Assembly (NCBI RefSeq): GCF_019391655.1
Contig: NZ_JAHXPQ010000002.1
Span: 1 to 64,000 of the forward strand
From: Mucilaginibacter rivuli
Lineage (GTDB): Bacteria; Bacteroidota; Bacteroidia; Sphingobacteriales; Sphingobacteriaceae
DNA length: 64,000 bases
Direction: 5' to 3'
Shown: positions 53,501 through 63,056 of the stretch, one piece after another
How the letters are laid out: every line of letters begins with the position of its first letter
How positions within the stretch are numbered: position 1 is the stretch's first letter
The notes under the pieces: model-generated
Told to the model about the DNA's origin: nothing
Database searches by the model: none
The model's input: the letters and a program-made list of their open reading frames with translations, nothing else
Made by a program: the position numbers and the translations under genes

Positions 53501-53691
53501 GAAACGCTTTGCTCTACGTTGACCGGCGCCGCTCCAGGGTATTGCGTCGTTACAACGAGCGTAGGTTGGCTCATATCAGGGAGCAATTCATAGCTAAGCT
53601 TAGTGTAACAGAATATGCCACCTAAAATAAGTACCATAAAAATCACAATGATCAGTGATGGTCTTTTTATTGAAATCTCGGTTAATGTCAT
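50527..53691 (-). CDS. RND efflux pump, inner-membrane component (HAE1 type)
   Basis: A 1,054-aa AcrB/MexB-like proton-driven exporter. TM1 (PSLIIVIFMVLILGG), the periplasmic porter domains, TM2-TM6 with the proton-relay Asp pair in GILVDDSIVILENIHRH, and the mirrored second half with GMIMLLGLVSKNAILIVDF are all present, with normal length. It forms a three-part pump with the adaptor and TolC genes upstream in the same direction (55- and 48-bp gaps). The substrate cannot be deduced. Confidence 0.94.
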   Translation of the reverse strand: MTLTEISIKRPSLIIVIFMVLILGGIFCYTKLSYELLPDMSQPTLVVTTQYPGAAPVNVEQSVSKKMEDVLSGVDGIKSISSQSMEGNSIITAEFSVGTDINSKEQEVQRKINNILSGLPTDVKSPGISKVTPSDAPIMQLAATSKLSNSDFYDVIKNEINPQLQQIAGVGEINLVGGQEREIQVNVVKDKLDYYGISILNVTQAINNANVEFPAGKVKSESTGQMTVRLAGKFTSISQLNDLTVALPASGSPVKLSDVATVADVTKEPSSVFRYNGQTAIGLMIKKQGDANAVEISKQVKAKISDIEKKFTNSDIKFIIADDSADYTLDSANGVMHDLIIAIILVAVIMLLFLHSLRDSLIVLIAIPTSLISTFIAMYLFGFSLNLMSLLALSLVIGILVDDSIVILENIHRHLLMGKDKRTAALDGRNEIGFSALAITTVDVVVFGPLCLIQNTIGDLLRQYSLTIVVATLMSLFVCYTLTPWLASRFGKITVLNNQNLFHKPLVWFEQMLGALTKWYEGALKWSLKHKLIMAGIIVALFGVVAVVMSMGVIGSEFVAETDKGQFRLALEYDKSLTVKQNNLRSIEIENYLRKQLDVVTVFSNVAGSSTSSLVAGVGSDYKTELTITLIDKKQRSPSTEQLMLVKSKEISRQFPGVKVKPSMVSMVNGGEPIQIVLNGENNEQLMAAATELKERIAAMPGAINTSLSVEIGNPEVEVNIDREKMGQLGLNIYSVGVTLQNAYAGNNDAKYRVGNNEYDIRVKFDDFDKHDVEDVKNISFMNNSGQPIKLSQFAAVDQSSGPSVLERKDRRASVTVKSNILGITSGEFVDRVNQSLKQKPLPAGIDLRWTGDAERQSDSFGSLAGAIVAALILMYLVMVALYNNFIYPFVVLFAIPVAFVGVFLALALTKSSLSIFAILGMIMLLGLVSKNAILIVDFANHRKEQGDSTWTALISAGTTRLRPILMTTLTMIIGMIPIATSTAAGSEWKNGLAWVLIGGLTTSLCLTVFIVPIVYYCVDRIRDKWRAKKPSNEITAKVFPNSGKSITPRQSAL

Positions 53692-53746
53692 CTTTTTTTC
53701 ATTTTAGCTATTGTGTACAGTTGCGGATGCAAGTCAGCTTGCGGGT

Positions 53747-54802
53747 TTATTTTACAATGGACACTTTTGTTCCATTCGTTAGGTTAACAAGGCCGCCTGC
53801 CGCAACCAATTCACCCGATTTTAGGCCGCTAACGACTTTGATCCGCGTTTCGTTGCCATCGCCCGTTTGTATATTACGAAGTTTCGCCATTCCGTTTTCC
53901 AATACGTAAACCTGTGGTTTTAATGAAGAGCCTATTAATGCTGAGCGAGGGATCGTGAGCGCCTGAGATATAACATTATTGTGAATAACGACCGTTCCAT
54001 ACATTCCGGATTTTAAAGACAAATCGCTATTGGGAACGAGCATCTTTATCGCGAAGTTGTGCGATGCATCAGCTTTAGATCCAATTACCTCCACCTTTCC
54101 TTTTAAGTAAGATCCTGGCCGGATATCAGTATTTATATCTGCAGTCTGTCCCAACTTGAATTGTGAGATGTTTTTTTCAGGGACATTAATTTCCAGTTTT
54201 AGAGAACTGATATCCGTCAGTGTCACCATTTTCATACCGGGCGAAACGATCGTTCCCAAATCAAAATCCTTACTGGTGACTATGCCATTAAAGGGTGCAA
54301 CAATTGTAAATTGGCGGATTTGTTTCTTCAGTTGATCAATCTGTGCTTTAGATGTCAGGACATCTGTTTTTGCGTTATCAAGCTGTAATTGAGTAACACC
54401 GGAAAGGGCTTGCTGATAACGATTCAATGTATTTACTGCCCTGTCATAACTGGCTTGTGCAGATTGTAGCTGTGCCGAAATAAGACCCGCGTCAAGTTGC
54501 GCTATCAACTGGCCTGACTTTAACGATGCTCCCTCTTTGATATCCGCGGCTATTACCTTTCCGGATGTTTCAGATCCAATGATCACCTCCCGGTTTGGAC
54601 TAAAAGATCCGGTATAAGAGATATTCGAATCAAATTCACCGGACTTTACCGTATCAACCTGGACGGCGACAGCCGTGCTCACGTCGGGCTGGTAAACTTT
54701 TGCCTTTATTTCCTTTTTATTATTGATGAGCCTAAAAGCTATTGCCGCGACAAGTACTGCTACGATCACAACTGCAACAATGATTTTGTTTGATTTCTTC
54801 AT
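53747..54802 (-). CDS. RND efflux periplasmic adaptor (membrane fusion protein)
   Basis: A 351-aa AcrA-like adaptor with an N-terminal membrane anchor (IIVAVVIVAVLVAAIAF). The lipoyl halves are VIIGSETSGKVIAADIKEGASL and FTIVAPFNGIVTSKDFDLG; they flank a short helical hairpin (about 105-150) and lead into the beta-barrel and membrane-proximal domains. It links the pump to TolC. Gene order TolC-adaptor-pump is normal for Bacteroidetes. Confidence 0.92.
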   Translation of the reverse strand: MKKSNKIIVAVVIVAVLVAAIAFRLINNKKEIKAKVYQPDVSTAVAVQVDTVKSGEFDSNISYTGSFSPNREVIIGSETSGKVIAADIKEGASLKSGQLIAQLDAGLISAQLQSAQASYDRAVNTLNRYQQALSGVTQLQLDNAKTDVLTSKAQIDQLKKQIRQFTIVAPFNGIVTSKDFDLGTIVSPGMKMVTLTDISSLKLEINVPEKNISQFKLGQTADINTDIRPGSYLKGKVEVIGSKADASHNFAIKMLVPNSDLSLKSGMYGTVVIHNNVISQALTIPRSALIGSSLKPQVYVLENGMAKLRNIQTGDGNETRIKVVSGLKSGELVAAGGLVNLTNGTKVSIVK

Positions 54803-54850
54803 TTTTTCTTATTTTAAACACCTTAGTTTTTGCCTCTAATCACAAGCCAG

Positions 54851-56188
54851 TCAAGGTAATAATGTGCCCTGCGCCTTTTTGAGATTAATCTCAGCTTGTT
54901 TGAGATTGATAAAGGCGGTTACATAGTTATTTTGCGCGGTTTGAAGATCACTTGTAGCATTGATTACATCGCTCATTTTAACCAGCCCGCTTTGATATTG
55001 CTGATTGATGTCAGTCAGGACTTTTTGGGCCAAAGCGAGGCTCCTTCTTTGATTGTCGTAAGTAATCCGGTTGCTCCTTATATCAGCTGAGGCGTCGGCT
55101 GCATCCCTTTCATTTTGTTGCAGGGTTTGCCTGGCTTGTATATCCAGTTTGCTGATATCTATCTTTTTTTGTATCGCCTTATATTTGATGTTGAAGCCAT
55201 CGAAAATCGGTATTTTGAACCTGATCCCTAAAGTGGATGTTGGATAGAATTGACCGTTGATATTCTTGAAGGGATTAGCATCGCTGTTGTAGCCGTACTC
55301 AGAATAATTGGCGAATAGCGATATCGTAGGCAGATAACCCGATTTTATGTTTTTGTACTCAAGCTCGGCAATTTTTTTATTCTGCATTACCTGTAAGTAG
55401 TTTATCTTCAACCTTGGATCATAATCGGTCACAGGGATGGTAACCGTTTCTTTGTCATTCAACGTGTCGATGGATATAGCTGGCTCCAAGGGCATGTTCA
55501 TGAGAACTTTAAGGAGGTTGTAATACTTTTCCTTATTGTTTTGAACTCCCTGAAGGTTTGCTTTGGTATTGTCACGATTTACGGTAAGGCGTTCAACGTC
55601 TGTCTGCGTAACTAAACCCGCCTTAAATTGCTCTGTGGTATTTTGAAGCAATGTTTCTGTGTTCTGCAAGCTTGATTTTGTCAGTTTTTCTTTCTCCAGT
55701 AAGGACTGAATATTGTAGTAGGTAGCAGCCACATTGTAAATAAGGTCTTCCTTGCTGCTTTGAATTTGCAATTGATTACCTATAACAAGAATTTTCGCGG
55801 CTTTTAAGGCAATAACTGCGGACGGATTAAATAATGATTGAGTTAGTTCAGCTGTTGCATACTTTGTCTGAGCTACACCCAAACGCGCCGCAGTATAGGT
55901 GCCCGCTGCACCGCCAAAAGTTTCTGCGGGGATAATATTAGCCTGTACCTGTGGAGAATACTGGTACGCACCGTTAATATTGACATTGGGGAGCAAAGAA
56001 CTATATGCCTGCCTGATTGAGGCATTCGTTTTTTCAAGGTCTAAGGTATCGGCCTTCAATTGAAGATTTTGTTTGAGCGCTATTTCCTTGCATTCGGTCA
56101 GTGTATACAGTTTTTGAGCTTGTACCCTTGCCTGGGACATCGTTAGCAGGCAGATTACACAGAAGAAGATATATTTTTTAAGTATCAT
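54851..56188 (-). CDS. TolC-family outer-membrane channel
   Basis: A 445-aa outer-membrane efflux protein with a signal peptide (IFFCVICLLTMSQARVQA) and two repeated coiled-coil/barrel halves, seen as LYTLTECKEIALKQNLQLKA near the N terminus and the Gln/Ala-rich helices DAADASADIRSNRITYD and NYVTAFINLKQAEINLKKAQ near the end. It is the first gene of the efflux set; the 208-bp gap towards the response-regulator gene should contain its promoter. Confidence 0.92.
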   Translation of the reverse strand: MILKKYIFFCVICLLTMSQARVQAQKLYTLTECKEIALKQNLQLKADTLDLEKTNASIRQAYSSLLPNVNINGAYQYSPQVQANIIPAETFGGAAGTYTAARLGVAQTKYATAELTQSLFNPSAVIALKAAKILVIGNQLQIQSSKEDLIYNVAATYYNIQSLLEKEKLTKSSLQNTETLLQNTTEQFKAGLVTQTDVERLTVNRDNTKANLQGVQNNKEKYYNLLKVLMNMPLEPAISIDTLNDKETVTIPVTDYDPRLKINYLQVMQNKKIAELEYKNIKSGYLPTISLFANYSEYGYNSDANPFKNINGQFYPTSTLGIRFKIPIFDGFNIKYKAIQKKIDISKLDIQARQTLQQNERDAADASADIRSNRITYDNQRRSLALAQKVLTDINQQYQSGLVKMSDVINATSDLQTAQNNYVTAFINLKQAEINLKKAQGTLLP

Positions 56189-56396
56189 ACTATAAACTGT
56201 TTTTGTTGGTTTTCGCCGGACAAAAATCAGATTACATTGCTGAACATAGAAAATAATGAGATGAATGACATCAGAACGTCGAAGTACGTCTTATGGCTCG
56301 ATTCTGCAAGCGCATATTCACTGTAAATCACCCCATTTGACTGAATGGAAAATTATCAAAGCAAGAAAAATAGGGGCAAAAAGCGTGCTTTGCTGA

Positions 56397-57089
56397 TCAA
56401 GGTTTATAATGCAGGTTGAAGTCCTCTGTGTAGGTTTTCCCTATCGGCACTTCTCTTTCGGGCAGATAAACCGTATTGTTCCGAACGGATAAGATACGAT
56501 GTAATGGGATGATGAAACTCCGGTGCACTCTTTTAAAACCTTTTTCCGGTAATTTCTCACACATATCTTTCATGGTCATGCGCGCTACAATCGTCTTCCT
56601 GTTTGTAATAAATATTTTGATATAATCAGCAAGGCCTTCTATATAAAGAATATCCGTAAGGTAAATTTTGATGAGGCTATAGTCGGCCCTGATAAAAATA
56701 TAGTTGTCCTCGGCATGATTCGACTTAAGCATGTACTGATAAAACTCTTTTGCTTTGAGAACCGCTTTTTCAAATCGGGAAAAACTAATAGGTTTCAGCA
56801 GGTAATCGACTGCGTTCAACTCGTAGCTTTCTATCGCGTAATTGGTAAATGCCGTTGTAAATATGACCATTATTTGCTTCGGTAAGGCTTTTACCAGGTT
56901 AATTCCGGTCATGGCAGGCATTTGTATATCTACAAACACGAGATCTATTTTACGATCACGCAAATACTGAAGTGCCTCCGTGGGACGGGTAAATGTTTTC
57001 TCCAGGTGGATAAAATCCGACTTGCCGCAATAGGTACTGATAAGCTTCAGCGCTAATGGTTCGTCATCTATTGCAATTGCTTTTATCAT
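56397..57089 (-). CDS. LytTR-family response regulator
   Basis: A 230-aa regulator from the Met in MIKAIAIDDEP (an in-frame Met nine codons earlier is less likely). The receiver domain has acidic DDE at 8-10, phospho-acceptor D54 in LVFVDIQMP, T in TTAF and K in YLLKPISF. The C-terminal LytTR DNA-binding domain covers about residues 135-230 (YIFIRADYSLIKIYLTDILY). The ATG overlaps the kinase stop as ATGA. Its position next to the efflux genes suggests that it controls them. Confidence 0.92.
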   Translation of the reverse strand: MIKAIAIDDEPLALKLISTYCGKSDFIHLEKTFTRPTEALQYLRDRKIDLVFVDIQMPAMTGINLVKALPKQIMVIFTTAFTNYAIESYELNAVDYLLKPISFSRFEKAVLKAKEFYQYMLKSNHAEDNYIFIRADYSLIKIYLTDILYIEGLADYIKIFITNRKTIVARMTMKDMCEKLPEKGFKRVHRSFIIPLHRILSVRNNTVYLPEREVPIGKTYTEDFNLHYKP

Positions 57090-58111
57090 GTTAACTGTAT
57101 ATGAAGTGAGACGCAAAATTCATTTAAATGATCAGTGATTTTGAGCTCATGCCGTTGAGGATACATTAATTGCAATCTGTGCCTTGTATTTTCTATGCCA
57201 AGGCCATTACTTTCCATAGTTTCAGATTGGACTTTTACTTTGTTATTCTTCACGGACAGGTTGATATTTTCGTCTTTGATCTCAATGCTGATCCTGATAT
57301 TACTGTCTTCTTCCGCATTCACGCCATGTTTGAACGCGTTCTCGATAAAGGAAATTAGGAGCATTGGTGCTATTTGATACTCAGTAACGGCACCTGTAAT
57401 GGAAAAATCTAATTTTATGGAGCTGTCAAGCCGTACTTTTTGAAGGTCAATATAGTTATTGATATAGCGCAGTTCTTCTTCCAGCGGAACAAAATCGTTT
57501 TGGGTATCCTTCATGGTATAACGCATCATTTCAGATAACTTTTGGACCATTTCCGCCGTTGCCGGTGATTCGTCTATGGCAGTCACGCAAATGCTATTTA
57601 ACGTATTGAATAGGAAGTGAGGATTGATCTGAGATTTTAAAGACGAAAGTTGCGCAGAAAGTTTCTCGCTTTCTGTTTTTTTTAATCTTTCGCTGAGGGC
57701 CATAGAAATTGAGACAACAAACAAAACCAGCAAAGTCAGTAGGCCATTTGCTTTTGCTATGGGGCTTATCTTTTGCAAGACAGGGTTCATACTTTCAATT
57801 TGTTCGGGACTTCCTCCGAATGCATGAAATATTGTCCATGAAATCCCCAGGACTATAAGCAAGGTTCCCAGGAAAGTTATGATGTAAAGACCATACATTT
57901 TCACCATCAAAAACTTAGGGATCAAAACAAAATAATTAAAATAGAACGTACTGATCAGGAACATGCCAAAAACAATGACCGGCACAAATGACATCTCTTC
58001 AATATTAGGAACCAGCGACTTCACCACCTGATGCATCGAAATAAAAGGTACCATTAGCAGCAACGTCCAGCCAATTATATGTGTTGAAATAAATCTTAAC
58101 GTGTTTTTCAT
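57086..58111 (-). CDS. LytS/YehU-type sensor histidine kinase
   Basis: A 341-aa membrane kinase: four hydrophobic segments (about 12-30, 42-63, 72-95, 122-138), then the His_kinase domain with phospho-acceptor H165 in QINPHFLFNTLNS. An ATPase domain follows, with ENAFKHGVN (N box) and GLGIENTRHRL. There is no large sensor domain, so the signal is probably sensed in the membrane. It is translationally coupled to the LytTR regulator. Confidence 0.92.
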   Translation of the reverse strand: MKNTLRFISTHIIGWTLLLMVPFISMHQVVKSLVPNIEEMSFVPVIVFGMFLISTFYFNYFVLIPKFLMVKMYGLYIITFLGTLLIVLGISWTIFHAFGGSPEQIESMNPVLQKISPIAKANGLLTLLVLFVVSISMALSERLKKTESEKLSAQLSSLKSQINPHFLFNTLNSICVTAIDESPATAEMVQKLSEMMRYTMKDTQNDFVPLEEELRYINNYIDLQKVRLDSSIKLDFSITGAVTEYQIAPMLLISFIENAFKHGVNAEEDSNIRISIEIKDENINLSVKNNKVKVQSETMESNGLGIENTRHRLQLMYPQRHELKITDHLNEFCVSLHIQLT

Positions 58112-58233
58112 AAAATTACCTTCCGATATCTAATGTACTATATTTTATCGCCATGTAGTACAAGTAGAGATGCGCTTTGGTTCCGCGAAATGCTTCTGTT
58201 TCTATGGCCTTTTGGTTAACCAGACTGAGAAAA

Positions 58234-59055
58234 TCAAACTGATATTTTAGCAGGATTATCATGATCGAAAGATTTCATTGTGAAATGAAAGGTAGATCCC
58301 TCGCTTTTTTTACTTTCGACCCATATTCTGCCCCCATTTTCAATTACATATTCCTTGCATAACATTAACCCTATACTATTGCCTGTTTCATTTGCAGTCC
58401 CGGCAATACTGTTGTTAAACGGTTCAAAGATCTGACTCTCTTTTTCCTTTTCGATGCCAATCCCATTGTCTTTTACGGAAAACAATACAAAGCCGGGTTG
58501 CGTATTTTCATCTGCATTTATTTCAATAGTGCCCCCGATTTTTGAAAACTTAATTGCATTTGAGATCAGGTTCCGTATTATAAACCTGAAATGATCAATA
58601 TCCGCTAAAATTTGCACTTCCTTTGGAACCCAGTTAATTGCTGTTATATTTTTCTGCTGAGCTGGAATTTCAACCAATTTGAGCTCATTACTAATTGTAT
58701 TAACGGCATTGAAACAGAGCTGACGGGTAAAAAGGCCCTTTAATTGAGATTTGCCCCAATTTAAAAGGCCATCCAGGGTTTCAGCGGAAGCCAACGCATT
58801 TCCTTCAATACTGTTAAGCATGAACTCTTTTTCTTCAATGGTTGATGTTTCATCCCTAAAAACATCAATAGCCGCGGGAATATTATTGATCATCCCCCTT
58901 AAATCATGCCCGATAATTGAGAACAACCTATCCTTTGCGGAATTAGACCGCTTTAATTCATAAATTCGCTTTCGCAGCTGCATGTTCCGATACCAGAATT
59001 TTCCAAGAAGGATAATTAGGATTAAACATAACATAGGCAGTGTAATTGTGTTCAT
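58234..59055 (-). CDS. Small sensor histidine kinase
   Basis: A 273-aa kinase with one N-terminal membrane helix (LPMLCLILIILLGKFWY). HisKA with H50 in FSIIGHDLRG follows, then HATPase_c with NLISNAIKFS (N box), VKDNGIGIE (G1) and GNSIGLMLCKEYV (G2). It lacks the usual periplasmic TPR sensor region of related kinases, so it may be a shortened form. No response regulator is coded beside it other than the LytTR one. Its transcript heads towards the LytS gene. Confidence 0.87.
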   Translation of the reverse strand: MNTITLPMLCLILIILLGKFWYRNMQLRKRIYELKRSNSAKDRLFSIIGHDLRGMINNIPAAIDVFRDETSTIEEKEFMLNSIEGNALASAETLDGLLNWGKSQLKGLFTRQLCFNAVNTISNELKLVEIPAQQKNITAINWVPKEVQILADIDHFRFIIRNLISNAIKFSKIGGTIEINADENTQPGFVLFSVKDNGIGIEKEKESQIFEPFNNSIAGTANETGNSIGLMLCKEYVIENGGRIWVESKKSEGSTFHFTMKSFDHDNPAKISV

Positions 59056-59363
59056 AGCCCATTTTTTAATGAATTTTTAATCATTGCGTTAACACAAAGT
59101 AAGCAAGGAATGAGTACCAGAGTAGGAAAATGAGACTAACCGGTACAAATTTGCGATGAAAGGACAATTTTCAGCAAAATACAGTTACTTTTCCTTGGAT
59201 ATCAATTTATAGAAAGTGACCGCTTTTAATTTGATTTTGGAATAACTCCAAATCTCCGAACGGAAAACAACATCATCGTTACTTCGCGAAATTTCACTGA
59301 TTCATCTGAATAGATAAGGCATTGGTCGCTTATTTAAAATCGCCTTTTAAATAAGCCATATTA
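59056..59363. other. Divergent intergenic region (308 bp)
   Basis: This holds the start regions of the small kinase (leftward) and the secreted-protein gene (rightward). One near -7 box (CAAATTTG, one mismatch to TAnnTTTG) lies at 59146-59153 on the + strand. No repeat, RNA gene or extra coding region is visible. Confidence 0.4.
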
Positions 59364-60197
59364 TTGAATAAATATAAATCAATGAGAGGATATCTAATAG
59401 CCTGTTTTATAGCAAGTAGCGCTATGTCCATAATCCCTATTGTCACCAGGGGGCAGGAAAAACTAACACAAAACATAATTGCGCCAGCAGTTGTAAAGAT
59501 CGATGGTAAATTTACAGAATGGCCCGAGAAACAATTGAGTGCCGATCGCACTGGCAAGATTAATTATATTATAGCGAACGATGACAAAAATTTGTATGTC
59601 GTTATTAAAACTGCTGATCAATCTACCACAATGCGAATTATGAGCGCAGGCATTACGCTTGCCGTTAATCCAAAAGGGAAAAAGAAAGAAACCTATGCTG
59701 TGACCTTTCCCATCATCAGCCAAAAGGACATGGCGGGCCAGGAACGAGTTTCGCCAGGAGTTGAGGGTCCTGATATTAACGCCATGCAGCGGTCTATGCG
59801 TTCAAAAATGGTAATTATTGGAGTAAAAGGGTTCCCGTTGATCAATTTCGATCAAATATCTATTTATAACAGTTACGGAATAAAAACCGCCATTGATTTT
59901 GACGAGCAAAACAATCTTTGTTATGAGGCGGCTATCCCACTTGGTTTATTATCATTAAATGTAGATCAAACGGATCCTCTGGCCTGTAATATAAAAGTCA
60001 ATGGCTTTAAAATGCCGGATATGCCGGGCGATGCCGGAGCGGGTATGGGCGGCGGCCCCCCCGGCGGCATGGGTGGAGGCCCTCCCGGTGGTGGCATGGG
60101 CAGCGGGCCACCACCCGGAGGTATGCGGAATATGGATATCGGGGATTTGTTAAAATCGACAGATTTTTGGGTGAAGCAAACATTGGTTAAGCCATAG
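59364..60197 (+). CDS. Secreted protein with Gly/Pro/Met-rich tail
   Basis: A 277-aa protein with a signal peptide (GYLIACFIASSAMSIIPIV). Residues 35-210 look like an all-beta binding domain of the DOMON/CBM9-like sort (VKIDGKFTEWPEKQLSAD ... NLYVVIKTADQST). A low-complexity block of GMGGGPPGG repeats follows at about 226-258. The beta-barrel receptor gene starts 1 nt after its stop, so the two act together, perhaps as surface binder and channel. The function of the tail is unknown. M7 is an alternative start. Confidence 0.68.
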   Translation: MNKYKSMRGYLIACFIASSAMSIIPIVTRGQEKLTQNIIAPAVVKIDGKFTEWPEKQLSADRTGKINYIIANDDKNLYVVIKTADQSTTMRIMSAGITLAVNPKGKKKETYAVTFPIISQKDMAGQERVSPGVEGPDINAMQRSMRSKMVIIGVKGFPLINFDQISIYNSYGIKTAIDFDEQNNLCYEAAIPLGLLSLNVDQTDPLACNIKVNGFKMPDMPGDAGAGMGGGPPGGMGGGPPGGGMGSGPPPGGMRNMDIGDLLKSTDFWVKQTLVKP

Positions 60198-60198
60198 C

Positions 60199-62898
60199 AT
60201 GTTTAAGTTGGCGATAATGGCTGGATTGCTTTTGAGTGGGATCGTAAGTATCGCTCAAACGAGGCAATTGAGTGGTGTTGTACGAGACAGCACCGGCAAT
60301 GCGCTACCTGGTGCTACAGTAAAATTAATTATTGCACAAGATTCGACTTCTGCGATAACAAACCCTGATGGTGTTTTTGAGTTTGAAAAAATAATTGGTT
60401 CAGAATTTAGGCTGAAGGTGTTGTTAATGGGCTATCAGCCTGTCGTAAGGAAGTATTTTTTCGATTCGAATAAAGGAATGATTGTGCTTGAGCCGATCGT
60501 GCTCAAGGTTCGGGTTAATCATCTAAAAGACGTAAATATTATAGCTGTAAATCCCATCACAATAAAGGAAGATACCATTGAATATAGTGCCGGCGCTTAC
60601 CATGTAAGGCAAGGAGCCATGGTAGAAGAAATGCTAAAGAAAATGCCGGGCATATCAGTCGATAAGAATGGTAATGTTACTGCGCAAGGAAAAACGGTGT
60701 CGAAAGTACAGGTTAACGGAAAAGACTTTTTTGGGGGAGATGTTAAAACAGCTACCCAAAACCTCCCGGCAGATATTGTTGAGAAAATACAGATCATAGA
60801 TGACTATGGAGACCAGGCACGATTTTCCGGTGTGAAAACCGGCGATGCGGACAAAGTACTCAATATTCAAGTAAAGAAAGACAAGAATAACGGTATTTTT
60901 GGACGTGTTTTAGCTGGTGCCGGGAATGATGACCGGTATCAATCCCTGGTATCGGCTAATTACTTTAAAAACGATAAACAGGTATCCGTTTTAGGGAATT
61001 TCAATAATGTAAACTCAGATTTATTTAGCTTTTCGGCACCCGGCGGTGGAGCAGGCATCCCATCAGCTATTCGCAATTTGGGTTCCGGAGGGGGAGGGCC
61101 TGGGGGTGGAAACGCTGCTGGTAGTACCGGAACTGATGGCATTAGTGATGTGAAATCAATCGGTGCAAATTTTCGTGATCAATGGGGGAAACTGTCAGTA
61201 TACGGAAGTTATAGTCTCGCTGACCAACATAATTATACAATCAGCCAAACCCTCCAACAAATTACGAGTACCGGCAGCACAATTCTTAATAAGCAGAACA
61301 CGACACTGAATACCGGAAAGAAGGATCACCGGTTTACCTGGAATATGGAGTATAGCCCGGATACCTTAAACTATTTTAAGATCACGCCCGGCTTTTCTTA
61401 TAACAAGACGTCATCCGATCAAAACCAGGCTTTTAATTTCAATACCACCAACGGGAGATATATTACCTATACCACTTCCGCATCGCCAACTGTTAATGGA
61501 ACCATCCTGTATAACCACCGTTTTCGACGCCGGGGCCGGAACGTGAGTTTATTGGGCAGCATCAACGATTATCAAACCAACCAGGATCAACAGACCAATA
61601 ATATCTCCGTTACTCAAAACGGGCAGTCAAATATTCGGCAATTGATAGCCAATAACAATCGTACGGACCGTTATGTAATACAGTTTTCTTATCTGGAACC
61701 CCTTACTAAAACCACATTTATAGAGATCAACTATAATTTTAACCGCACCGTCAATAACAATGATAAAGTAACAGGTAATATAGATCCTGTAACTGAGGCC
61801 AATACGCGGGTTGATACATTGACAAATCAATATCATTATGTTTTTACTACACAGCAAGCCGGAATAAATTTAAGGGCACAACAAGCTAAATACAATTATA
61901 CATTAGGGATAGGCTTTCAGCCTTCAGCTTTAGATGGCACCAATTTAAATACGCGAATAGCTTATCATAACAATACATTTAATTGGGTGCCTACTGCACG
62001 ATTTAACTATAACTTTTCGCGTACCGAGCGGTTTACGGCTATTTATTCCGGTATGGCTAACCAGCCCTCTTATAGTCAGCTTCAACCGGTTTACGATTAT
62101 TCAAATGTACAATACCCGGTTGTCGGAAACCCAAATCTCATGTCGGAATTTACCAATTCTGTCTCCATGCGTTTCAATAGGTTTGATATTTCTTCGGGTA
62201 ATATCATACTGACAAACTTCACTGTCAATCAAACAGAAAATAAAATTGTGAGCAGCAATACCCGTTCGAGCCGGCCTGGTGTAATACAGGAAACAAGTTA
62301 TTTAAATGCCGATGGCTATTATTCCTTCAACGGCTTTTACGTTTTTTCAAAACCTTTCAATGAGCGCATGTATACCCTCACGTTAACCGGTAACGCTACG
62401 TATGCTTCTAATATTTCTTATATCAATCACGAAAAGAACGACGGGCAGAACCTCGTATTGAGACAGCAGGCAGGCTTCCGTACAGACTTAGATGCTGTGA
62501 TGGATGTTGAAGCGACGGCGGCATACAGTTTGAATAAAAATCAAAACTCCCTATCATCGCAGATCAGCAGTAGGGTGAGCAACTGGATACTTGGGATTAA
62601 TGGTAAAAACTATTTTGGTAAAAACTTGATATTGGGCTATGACCTCACTAAAACTTTAACCAGCGGTTATGCTAATAGCGTGAATGGTAATCCATTGCTG
62701 CTAAATACCTATGTGGAAGTTGAGTTTTTGAAAAATAAAATGGCATCCGTCAAGTTATCGGGATTTGACCTGTTTAACGAAAACACCAACCTGTCACGAA
62801 GCGTAGACGGCAATACTGTATCCGATACGCAGGTTAACCGATTAGGCAGGTATTACATGTTTAGCCTGTGTTTTAAGTTCCAAAAGTTCGGCCTGTGA
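60199..62898 (+). CDS. TonB-receptor-like outer-membrane beta-barrel protein
   Basis: An 899-aa outer-membrane protein: signal peptide, CarboxypepD_reg-like domain (LSGVVRDSTGNALPGATVKL, about 23-105), a plug-like part (MVEEMLKKMPGISVDKNGNV ... VQVNGKDFFGGD, about 140-185) and a long barrel of the OMP_b-brl_3 type ending in FKFQKFGL. A Gly-rich loop (SGGGGPGGGNAAG, about 295-310) echoes the tail of the upstream secreted protein. It is the second gene of that pair. Confidence 0.87.
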   Translation: MFKLAIMAGLLLSGIVSIAQTRQLSGVVRDSTGNALPGATVKLIIAQDSTSAITNPDGVFEFEKIIGSEFRLKVLLMGYQPVVRKYFFDSNKGMIVLEPIVLKVRVNHLKDVNIIAVNPITIKEDTIEYSAGAYHVRQGAMVEEMLKKMPGISVDKNGNVTAQGKTVSKVQVNGKDFFGGDVKTATQNLPADIVEKIQIIDDYGDQARFSGVKTGDADKVLNIQVKKDKNNGIFGRVLAGAGNDDRYQSLVSANYFKNDKQVSVLGNFNNVNSDLFSFSAPGGGAGIPSAIRNLGSGGGGPGGGNAAGSTGTDGISDVKSIGANFRDQWGKLSVYGSYSLADQHNYTISQTLQQITSTGSTILNKQNTTLNTGKKDHRFTWNMEYSPDTLNYFKITPGFSYNKTSSDQNQAFNFNTTNGRYITYTTSASPTVNGTILYNHRFRRRGRNVSLLGSINDYQTNQDQQTNNISVTQNGQSNIRQLIANNNRTDRYVIQFSYLEPLTKTTFIEINYNFNRTVNNNDKVTGNIDPVTEANTRVDTLTNQYHYVFTTQQAGINLRAQQAKYNYTLGIGFQPSALDGTNLNTRIAYHNNTFNWVPTARFNYNFSRTERFTAIYSGMANQPSYSQLQPVYDYSNVQYPVVGNPNLMSEFTNSVSMRFNRFDISSGNIILTNFTVNQTENKIVSSNTRSSRPGVIQETSYLNADGYYSFNGFYVFSKPFNERMYTLTLTGNATYASNISYINHEKNDGQNLVLRQQAGFRTDLDAVMDVEATAAYSLNKNQNSLSSQISSRVSNWILGINGKNYFGKNLILGYDLTKTLTSGYANSVNGNPLLLNTYVEVEFLKNKMASVKLSGFDLFNENTNLSRSVDGNTVSDTQVNRLGRYYMFSLCFKFQKFGL

Positions 62899-63056
62899 TA
62901 GTCACTGTTAACCTATTGATCAATATTTACTTGGATTCAATCCCGCTGTAAATTTTCCAGTTAATTCGCAACAATTCCCGCCTTTATAGACTAACACGCC
63001 CTGTTCGTCGCATTTAACTTTTGTTAACATTTGAATTTACAAAATTCGTTCTGAAT

